The notes below the pieces were generated by a model, which saw nothing but the letters and a program-made list of their open reading frames with translations, made no database searches and had not been told where the DNA came from. DNA of 27,099 bases. Source: Cerioporus squamosus. Its lineage: Eukaryota; Basidiomycota; Agaricomycetes; Polyporales; Polyporaceae. Made by a program: the position numbers and the translations under genes. The DNA lies in the NCBI GenBank assembly GCA_022592435.1, contig JABYQS010000366.1, forward strand, positions 1 to 27,099, given 5' to 3'. Below, one piece after another: positions 19,926 through 27,099 of the stretch (positions are counted from its first letter, which is position 1; each line of letters begins with the position of its first letter).

Positions 19926-20889
19926 ATGAGCACTCGCCGCGGTCATCAAGTCTGGGCGACGCGCGTGTGGCACGTTGTCGGAGCATACCGACTACCTGTG
20001 CACGTACCTGCGGGTGTGCTCGAGCCTTGTCATTCTCCCGGGGGCTCTGTTTTACTCTGCAGGCCTGTGATTCGAGTTCTGCGACCGTCTCGTCCACGCA
20101 CCTCGGGCCAGCGACGCACCTCGATGCCGCCCCGACCCCCCGGAAGTCGCGTCCGAGAGCGAGGAAAAGCACAGCAACTTGCCTGTATACGCGTACCTTC
20201 GTTCTCACCCGCCATCACACGCGTCCGGGCGTTGCAGCGCTGTCGCCGCGTCAGAACACGCTTGTCACGTCGAAGTCTTGGAAGAGCTCAGTGCCGCGCA
20301 AAGTGAGAGTACAGGTGAGTCCATGCGTCGTTTTGGCATCAAACAGTCGCACTCACGGAAGATCCACCGCAAACACGCGCGCGCAGGACGGACATGGGCA
20401 GCGGGATGGTGGTCGGAAGACAAGAGAGGCGGGGGATAGGCGCCCGTGCGTCCGGACGAGTTCTGTGTCGATCGCGCGCGAGTCCTCTGTACAAATCCAT
20501 GCATTCTGCGGCGTGTCTACGTGTACATCGAATACATACATGTCCCAACTCTGCGAACTGCCTGTGTGACCTCTCGTGTCCCCGCCCCTTGTCCTGGACA
20601 GCTCGACCGGGTACCCTTCTAAGGTGCTATGGACCCTCCCGAGGTGGGATATGCCCCTCTCTGGTGCTATACCCCTCTCTGGTGCTATTACCCCTCTCTG
20701 GTGCTATGAGACAGTCCATCTATCTGGTAGATCTGACCTTAGCCACCCAGATCCGGCCTAGCCACCCACACGAGGCTACTCGCCGCCAGCAGAGCGCGCA
20801 CAAAATATATTCGGCTGTCTACTACACGCAGCGCCACCGCCGCCAAACCGCCGCCCTCTCGCCTTCCCGAGCTTCGTGCATGTACTTAC
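19926..20889. other. Stretch without a recognisable gene, block B
   Basis: This is the counterpart of 8336-9293. No family-like gene is seen, and again no downstream exon of the phosphoesterase on the minus strand. It contains the diverged minisatellite. Confidence 0.35.
20651..20705. repeat. 18-bp minisatellite, three diverged units, block B
   Basis: The three units read ATGCCCCTCTCTGGTGCT, then ATACCCCTCTCTGGTGCT, then a 19-base form beginning ATTACCCC. In block A all three are identical. Confidence 0.8.
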
Positions 20890-21767
20890 CGCCGACGGGC
20901 ACACTGACTGCCTTCCCATGCTCGTCCACGACGGTAATATTGACGTTCGAGGAGAGGTAGCGGCCGTTCAGCTTTGGGGCGAAGGTCTTGTACATATCGT
21001 ACGTGTTGTTGTAGATGTACAGCTCATGACTAGACCATCGTAAGACTCAATACGCCCATGAGTGGCATGGAAAAGACGATGCACTCACTTGCCGATAGCC
21101 ATAATGTCGTAGGGCAGTTCGAACAGGAACTTGTTCGACTGCGCACCGGTTTGAGACTCTCTTCCATCGAGGCACCCGACAACTCGACTCACCTCGTGAC
21201 CGTCGACACCGCCCGGAGGGAAGCCGTCTGACAAGCCCGTACCTGTTCATGGCGATGTCAATCCCTCCCGCACCGAATAGCAAGGCAGGCAATGCGCGCA
21301 CCGTCGTGCAAGTCACCCGAGTCAACCAAGAGAAGATCGACATCCTTTTCCTACACCAGGAATCAGTCCGCAGCACCATCCCATACCAACAATCGTGAGC
21401 GCACAACCGCGAGCTGCTTCATGTGGGTCACGAAAGACGCGAAGTCGCCCAAGTCGCCACTGTGCTCCGTCCCGCGTCATCAGCCCGCTCTCCGCGTCCG
21501 AGGAACCGACCAGAGCGTCGCGACTCACCTGTAGTTCGGCTCGGGGAACGAGCTCTTCTGGTGTCCGAGGAGCCAGCCATGGCTGTCGGTGGTGTGGATG
21601 ATGTTCACGTCCCCCCAGACGAGCGGCCTGGTGGGCGGGGTGAGGCGCGTCTGGGGATAGGCGCGCCGTTCGTGTTCGTGCGCGTGCGCGTGGTCGTGGT
21701 CTTCGCCGGGGCACGCCCGGACCGCGAGCGCGGCAAGGAAGAGCGCGAGCAACGACGTGAGCTGCAT
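20890..21767 (-). CDS. Secreted 5'-nucleotidase/metallophosphoesterase, N-terminal fragment, copy B (six exons, 3' truncated)
   Basis: Exons on the minus strand are 21767-21529, 21459-21408, 21350-21302, 21242-21193, 21138-21089 and 21029-20890. The encoded 193 residues are identical to copy A: signal peptide, His-rich segment, TTDSHG, VDSGDLHDG and GNHE. All exon differences (in exons 5 and 6) are synonymous. Intron 5 (21030-21088, 59 nt) is strongly diverged from copy A and one base longer, yet keeps its splice sites. The gene ends at the same GTAAGT donor as copy A with no further exon, so the truncation predates the duplication. The product, if made, would lack the second half of the metal site. 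Confidence 0.8.
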
Positions 21768-21825
21768 CGCGGAGACGTGCGTGGCGGGCGAGGGGACTGG
21801 AGACGCGTCGGGACGTCGCTCACGG

Positions 21826-21833
21826 TATTTATA
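21826..21833 (-). promoter_or_regulatory. TATA box of the phosphoesterase gene, block B
   Basis: TATAAATA on the minus strand lies about 59 bases before the ATG at 21767, conserved with block A. Confidence 0.5.
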
Positions 21834-22768
21834 CCGGGGCTGCTCCAGGGGCGATACGTTTCGTGCCGCGCTCGGATAGTTGGCAGGATTCCGGATTGAT
21901 GTCAAAGCAGCGGACTGATGGGCAGGAGCGTATCATCTGTGGTGTAGGGCGATCAATTGGAGATCCATCATATGGTTTCTCGTACTTATCAGTCGTAACG
22001 CCGACCGATTGCCCACGTTCAGATATAGCTCGTCCAACACAACGGAGGCAACGCTGCACCGCGGACATACATTCTCCAACGCTCTTCCTGCTGCGACAGG
22101 TGAGAGAAGGTCGCAGAGTGAACGAGGACATCCACGAGACACGCCAGACGGCGCGGGGTATTCTGGGATAGACAGGCGCGTTCCTGCTGCACGCGAGGGA
22201 GGCGAATTTGCGCGCACGTTCGCTGCTGAGGATGTCCATACCGGTGTCCAGTCTGGACGGGTAGTGACAGTGACACTTACCGTCGACATCGGAGCTACAT
22301 AACCTCAGCCTGGAGCTCGACTTCCCGTCCGCCAAGGGTTTCGCTCGGGGGATTGAATCTGAGTTCTATGCACATGAACGATCTTCCGGCGACTAGCTGG
22401 AATGCAAGTGCGACGTGCGCAACGGTGCGAGGGGCAACGGTATAGCCGACTGAGGCTGGCGACTACGCTCTGGGAGCAACTGGAAGAGCAAGGACATGCA
22501 CATACCTCGGCAGTCCATATCTCCTTCACACCATCCCGTCTCCCTTTCCATCTGAAAGTGAGCCCGCCTCCACGATGATCGTGGAAAGCGAGTCATCCTG
22601 AGGTCGCACGTACTTGGGCTAGAGCCTGTCAAGTTGATTGCCAGCGCAGCTCAGCGCACGGAAGTGCATCCAGAGTAAATACTGCCGAAAATACTGCAGA
22701 AACAAGGTGATGAGCGTGCAATGCGGGTAGGAGAGGGAGGGAAAACGCACATATACAACGCAACCGCC
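21834..22768. other. Intergenic region between phosphoesterase and coatomer zeta, block B
   Basis: No gene is recognised. Two indels relative to block A stand out. About 16 bases are missing near 21890 (block A has a CATACTGTCTCGGTCCT-like stretch). About 21 bases are inserted near 22295, between two copies of GGAGCT. Confidence 0.35.
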
Positions 22769-23504
22769 CTAAAGCTGCCCTATCCTCTGCTGCATCTTCT
22801 CCTTCACCGTCTGGTATGCGCTCAGGATCGTCTGCTCGTTGATGACTATCTCCGTCGTGTCCGCCCTTGGCCGGCTGACCCGGGACGCGATCGTCGTCGA
22901 GTCGGTCTCCACGATGATTCTGCCCAGCATATGTGCATCAGCCCCTCATGTACGAGCGGGCTCCGCCGCGCACGAGCAGACGGGTGAGACAGCGGGTGGA
23001 AGGCACTCACCCGTCGTCGATTGTCTCGTCTAGACAGAGGAGAACAAGGTCCAGGTTCTCAAGCACCCCGCGCTTCTCCACTTGGTTGCGCAGAAGGAGC
23101 ATGACGCGTCGGAGAACGCGACCAGGGCAGCGTTCAGCATGAGCTCGTTCTCGGTCGGGTCGCCGATGATGTAGAAGATGAGGTCGAGCGAGTGCTTGTA
23201 GACCGCGAGAGGTGCGAGTCGTACAGGATGATGTCGCCTATATATGCGCATGAACGGAGCGGGCCATTCAGCAGAACAGCAGCGATGAGCGACAGAGAGC
23301 ACGATGCACACCGGTCATGGACGCACCTCCGGCCTTCTTCGTCTTTTGGAAGAGCCCCTTCTCAAAAGCCCGCTGCTCCTTCAGCGTTGTGAGCTTCTTC
23401 GACTCGCCATTCGGATGTCCCTTGGTGGTAGTACTTCGCGAGAACGCGATGGCGTCGGTGTCGATGATGAGGAATGCGGTGACCGTGTAGAGCGACAAGT
23501 TCAT
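22769..23504 (-). CDS. RET3: Coatomer subunit zeta, copy C (three exons, frameshifted in exon 2)
   Basis: Exons on the minus strand are 23504-23327, 23237-23011 and 22919-22769. Exon 1 begins MNLSLYTVTAFLIIDTD, with the Asn typical of the family (copies A and B have Asp). It reaches HPNGESKKLTTLKEQRAFEK and GLFQKTKKAGG in one frame. However, about a dozen residues that should read GHRVLAKYYH are out of frame between two compensating one-base shifts. Exon 2 has two breaks: two extra bases (GCGAGAGG) before LAVYKHSL, and one missing base after VAFSDA near 23104. NELML is kept. Exon 3 is identical to copy B. The 5' flank is clearly diverged from A and B and faces the methyltransferase gene, so this is probably the original locus. 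Confidence 0.85.
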
Positions 23505-23675
23505 GGTATTCGGCGTACTGGAAGGTAGACAGTAGATGAGGAGGCCAGCAAGACGTCGTATGCAAACGCGACGGGGAGTGCAGCCGAGGTCGTGGTCACC
23601 GTCGAAGGCGTGTCAGCGCTCTTCACCGCTGACCGCCATCTCGCCGAGGTCGCGCGAACGGTCTGCTTCATACCC
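23196..23675. repeat. Partial third copy (block C) of the tandem repeat, with right-hand boundary
   Basis: Homology to the start of blocks A and B continues through coatomer zeta exon 1 and its upstream flank. It fades around 23675 (after CGAGGTCGCGCGAACGGTCTG). Similarity here is visibly lower than between A and B. Single-copy sequence begins immediately after. Confidence 0.75.
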
Positions 23676-23930
23676 ATACTTCAGAGTCTGGCATTAGTGT
23701 CCCCTCGCATGCCGTTCTGTTTCTGGATCGCGGGACACGTCGACATCATCTAGCTCATATCCCAAACACCATGTCATGTTCTCCTTCCACCACCTCCTCG
23801 CTTCGGACTACCTGCTGGCGTCGCTCATCCCCCTGATCCTCTTCGTACTCAGCCTCTGATACTGGGAAACCCTAGGGATGTACTCGATGTCATCTTCGGC
23901 AGTGCCAGGACACGCACAGCCGTACCAGGT
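23676..23930. promoter_or_regulatory. Divergent intergenic region between coatomer zeta C and the methyltransferase gene
   Basis: The two genes are transcribed away from each other, and about 430 bases separate the coatomer ATG at 23504 from the first recognisable methyltransferase codons. No clear TATA box is seen. The methyltransferase start is uncertain: ATGs at 23879 and 23890 lie in a different frame from the later conserved codons. Confidence 0.35.
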
Positions 23931-25148
23931 CACTTCTCCGTGCAACGCGCCGCCGCGTCATACGCTCAGTACAACAACTCGCCCGCGACGAGCTATCGAC
24001 CATGCGCAAGTCGTACGGACGCATGAGCTGGGCGCACAGGCGCATTGGGTACGATCTGGGATACACGAAGAAGCTCGCGCGGCTCGAGGAGTCTATCGGA
24101 ACGAACGCAGTCATCGCGGATGCCATCGCGCGACTCGCGAAGTCCGAGTTCTCGGAGGAGATGGACGACGTGCACTCTAGTCTGCTTCGCCTGCCGATCG
24201 CGGGTGACCTCGGGCGGGTGCGCGAGTCCCTGAAGCACTTCGTGCGCGATTGGAGCAGCGAGGGATGCGGAGAGCGCGACAAGATGTTCGGACCCATCCT
24301 TGCTATCCTGAGGGATGTCCAACTGGACAAACGCGCCACTACGCGAGTCCTCGTTCCCGGAGCTGGACTTGGCCGCCTGGCTTGGGAGATTTCTGAGCTT
24401 GGTGAATATCGTCCAGCTTGTTAACGACAAACGCATATAGTCAGTGGCTCACTCGTACTTCACAGGTTTTCACACTACTGGCGAACGAACTCTCGTTCTA
24501 CATGAACCTCGCCTTCCGATTTCTCCTCTCTGGGAAGACTACCCAACGCGCACACCAACATGTCCTCCAGCCCTACTCTAGCTGGTTCTCCCATCAGCGC
24601 ACAACAGACACGGTCTTTCGCTCGGTGTCCTTTCCAGACGTGGTACCGCGGCTGAGTGACCGCTTCGTCCTTGCTGAGAAGGACTTCTTATCCATCCAAC
24701 GTCCTGAGGGCAGCGCTGGCTTCGACTTCGTCGTGACCCTGTTCTTCATCGACACGTCGCTGAACGTGATCGAGACCCTCGAGCATATCCACGCCTCTTG
24801 CGATCAGGCGGAACGTGGATCAACTTGGGGCCGCTCCTCTGGACTGGGGGCGGGCAGGCTGCAGTAGAGCTGAGTTTGGAGGAAGTGGTGAAGCTCGCGC
24901 AGATGATTGGCTTCGACGTCGCCGACGACCGTGCCCCGGAGCACATGCGTCTCCGCACGGTCGAGTGCGAGTACACGGCAGATAAAGCGGCCATGATGAA
25001 GTGGTTGTACCAGGCAGAGTTCTGGGTGGCGACCAAAAAACCGTACGTTGCGCTTGCGTCTTCAATGGAAGACATCGAACAACTAACTCACTCGCTGCAC
25101 CATCACCTATCTATACCTGCAGGCTACAGTAACAATGAGCTGGTATAG
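23931..25148 (+). CDS. N2227-family (carnosine N-methyltransferase-like) protein, apparent frameshifts
   Basis: This is an S-adenosylmethionine-dependent methyltransferase of the N2227 family (carnosine N-methyltransferase; yeast YNL092W type). The N-terminal region reads HFSVQRAAASYAQYN, then shifts frame into ARDELSTMRKSYGRMS and IGYDLGYTKKLARLEESI. Motif I, RVLVPGAGLGRLAWEISELG, ends at a GTGAAT donor (intron 24402-24465, 64 nt, CACAG acceptor). Exon 2 carries LANELSFYMNLAFRFLL, then FDFVVTLFFIDTSLNVIETLEHIHA, then GGTWINLGPLLWTGGG and PEHMRLRTVECEYTADK, and stops at 25146-25148. Three frame changes are needed: near 23985, near 24478 (one extra base) and near 24795 (one missing base). The last two compensate. 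The gene is a recent pseudogene, or the sequence has indel errors. It is single copy and divergent from coatomer zeta C. Confidence 0.8.
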
Positions 25149-25332
25149 CGCATAGACCATGTCTTAGGCGCTCTCGCGACCTGCCGCGCTCACGTGTACC
25201 CAAGGACTGTCGCCACTCGTCCCCTTGAACGCGTCTGCAACCAACACCCACCTCGCACACCTCAACAGCTCTCTCCTGTTTACATTTACTACTGGTTCCC
25301 ACTTCGCTTGCGATAGCCGGCGGTCCTGCAAC

Positions 25333-26219
25333 ATGGGCGAGTTCGTGACAGACCTTGACGACTCATACACCACCGAGGATTTTCATCGACGTACCCCCCG
25401 CCTCCGCCCAGGAAACCACCTTTGTCCTGTCTTCTGCTCACGCCGTGCAACGGTATCCTTGCCGCTGTGCGCACAAGACGGTTCCGCAGATGGGCCTGCA
25501 GAGGGCGATGTCCGAACCTCACCCGCCCAAACTACTGTATCCTTCGGGTTCCCCGTCACTGCCTATCGCACCAATACGCCCCTCACTGCCACACCCGAGG
25601 AACGTCGACCACGAAACCACTTCGCCCGCAAGGGCTCGGACAGGCTCAAACCATCCCCGGAACGCCCCAAGCGTCGCACACGCCCTGCGACCACTGCCAC
25701 TACCTCGTCGCAAGAGGTCTTCCACAGCATCACCGCTACGCCTGGCTTGGATGACCGCTCTTTCGAGGTGTGTGTTCCTCGCTAACCCTGCTCCGCTCTC
25801 GACGGTGCTCACGGCCCGGTGCAGGAGCTCCGCCTTGAATGCTACAACATGTCGGTCGCCATCACTGGCGCTGTGCCGTCGCCAGTCCCCGAGTCTTTCA
25901 GTGGGATGACGCAGGACGGACGATGCGCGGAGCAGGTCAAGGTCTTCCCTCCCTTGTTTGCTCCCTTCGTAAGCGACCCATGCAGCAAGGAAGAGGGGAA
26001 GGGCGAGATCCCCGACTATATTATGTCAAGCGACGTGAGTGTATACCCCCTCTGTCGTCGTTGCGTATAACTGACTCGTCGTGCATGTAGACCATAAGCA
26101 CGGATTTCACCTTCACATCGCGCGAGCCGGTTTGCTCTCCGAAGTCGGACGGTACAACCCGGTACGTCATACAAAAGGGATTGCTCTATTCGACCGCCTC
26201 TGATATACACGCCAGGTGA
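25333..26219 (+). CDS. Uncharacterised protein with SFEELR motif (three exons)
   Basis: Exons are 25333-25767, 25825-26034 and 26091-26219, giving about 257 residues. Both introns (57 and 56 nt) have good sites: GTGTGT with CTAAC branch and GCAG, and GTGAGT with CTGAC branch and TGTAG. All joins are in frame. The ATG at 25333 begins MGEFVTDLDDSYTTEDFH. The middle is basic and Pro/Thr-rich (KPSPERPKRRTRPATT). The exon 1/2 junction produces FHSITATPGLDDRSFEELRLE, followed by a short tail with VFPPLFAPF. The SFEELR element recalls a segment of Nup98/Nup116-class nucleoporins and of short uncharacterised basidiomycete proteins, but no FG repeats are present and the link is from memory. A possible third intron from 26162 would only shorten the C-terminus. 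It lies about 185 bases downstream of the methyltransferase stop. Confidence 0.55.
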
Positions 26220-27099
26220 TGCTGTTGGAGGAGTGATGTACATATAGTATCGCGATATACCGCCGTTTGGTCAGCTCTTTATGATCAACGTTACCCCCCC
26301 CCCCTGCTCAACGTTTGGGATATGCATCAGTGCCATGTGGCAGTGATGGGAAGTTCTCATGTGGTCGTTCTCGCACCCGTGCTTGCTTGGCGACCTCGCC
26401 GAGTCCGAGTCGCTGCACGCAAAAAAATCACTCTCGTACTGTCCCACCATTCTGTTCTTTTCTCGAGATTGCTACTGAATACTTCGGCCGGAATTGGGAC
26501 GTCCTGTGTTACGAGCGCTCGAAGAAGGTCCAGGTACTGACCGCTGGGGTGAGTTCAAACGACACTCCTAATATGGGAAGCACCGCGACCGTGGTCTTCC
26601 TGAACCCCATCCTTCCTTTCAACCGCACACAGCTCACCGTCGTGGCTTTGGCTGACCAAATTCATTTATGAATTCTCGTACCACTTATCAAGGACATTGG
26701 ACAGCTCTCGCCATAGAGATCATGAACAGAAGGCTTTCTGGCTCGGAGGACTGCTGTAGTCAAAACCACAACCAGCTCGGTACCAGTACGCCGTCGCGGC
26801 TATCTCTGAACTCATACTTCTCAGATCTCCCTCAAACCATGAAGACTTCTAGGGCCGAAGCGGGTATCTCTCCAGCAGGGAACCACGCTCGTCAAGCCTG
26901 GGATGGACGCGTCGATGTCGGGGTACAAATAACGCCTACCAAAAAAGGAGGTATGTGCGAAACCAATGTCGTAATTTCGCTCCCCGCGCTGACGGTAGTA
27001 TATCCGCTCCAGCGCACACCTTCTCGTCACAAGCTCATTGCCTGAAACAGACACGGAGCCAAAGCCTGCCCCCCACAGCATGGCTTCCGCCGCACCAGC
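26220..27099. other. Right-end stretch without a recognisable gene
   Basis: Open frames at 26315-26671 and 26668-27045 (plus strand) and 26821-27081 (minus) have no recognisable motif, and the first lacks an early ATG. An 11-base run of C lies at about 26294-26304 and short A runs at about 26421 and 26941. One donor/acceptor-like pair (GTGAGT near 26548, CACACAG near 26631) hints at a decayed or partial gene. Nothing can be named. Confidence 0.35.

Larger units (their letters stand above)
11593..23195. repeat. Second copy (block B) of an 11.6-kb tandem duplication
   Basis: Bases 11593-23195 repeat bases 1-11592 in the same orientation and order, with sequence nearly identical over long stretches. 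The offset between matching points drifts as indels accumulate: 11592 at the start, about 11626 near 1202, about 11551 near 2720, 11520 at 5530, 11597 at 10170 and 11603 at the end. A third, short copy follows from 23196 to about 23675. Because the window opens inside a coatomer zeta gene, the repeat may extend to the left. Confidence 0.95.

Noticed and set aside
26315..27045. Two plus-strand frames at the right end as genes
   Set aside because: The first has no ATG near its start, the splice-like sites are unsupported, and no motif is recognisable in either.
1..27099. tRNA, rRNA or snoRNA genes
   Set aside because: No T-loop GGTTCGA(A/N)TCC-type box paired with an A-box was found by eye. 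C-box-like TGATGA matches in short introns lack the paired D box and terminal stem. A covariance-model scan would be decisive.

Overview
This is a eukaryotic window, most likely from a basidiomycete fungus (a Polyporales-like white-rot genus would fit). It is GC-rich. Its genes are split by 54-97 nt introns with GT(A/G)(A/N)GT donors, CT(A/G)AC-type branch sites and (C/T)AG acceptors. The recognisable proteins are eukaryotic: the zeta subunit of the COPI coatomer, a secreted 5'-nucleotidase-type metallophosphoesterase, and an N2227-family (carnosine N-methyltransferase-like) enzyme. I see no prokaryotic operons, rRNA, tRNA, CRISPR array or transposase/reverse-transcriptase gene.

The dominant feature is a tandem duplication of about 11.6 kb. 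Block A (1-11592) is followed by nearly the same sequence in block B (11593-23195), then by a short third copy, block C (23196 to about 23675). Single-copy sequence runs from there to the right edge. Each block carries, left to right: the 5' part of a coatomer zeta gene (minus strand); about 2.7 kb of CT-rich sequence with no recognisable gene; a degenerate array of exon/intron modules sharing a D-G-S-(D/K)-L motif (about 3300-4560); an intact two-exon gene for an unrecognised 253-aa protein (5269-6090) with a TATA box; a weaker two-exon gene model (6434-7022); a second array of exon/intron modules with strongly conserved introns (about 7185-8335); an 18-bp minisatellite; the first six exons of a metallophosphoesterase (minus strand, 10170-9294) that stops at a splice donor with no continuation; and the 3' end of coatomer zeta.

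The single-copy right end (23676-27099) holds the N2227 methyltransferase gene, divergently oriented from coatomer zeta and apparently frameshifted, and a three-exon gene with an SFEELR-type motif (25333-26219). The last 0.9 kb has nothing I recognise.

The genes do not form an obvious pathway. The main interest is structural: nested duplication (old module arrays inside a recent 11.6-kb repeat), coatomer zeta broken differently in every copy, and a truncated phosphoesterase whose exon differences between copies are all synonymous. Two technical explanations remain open. Single-base indels in conserved genes could be sequence errors, and the tandem arrangement could partly reflect two haplotypes of a dikaryon joined during assembly.
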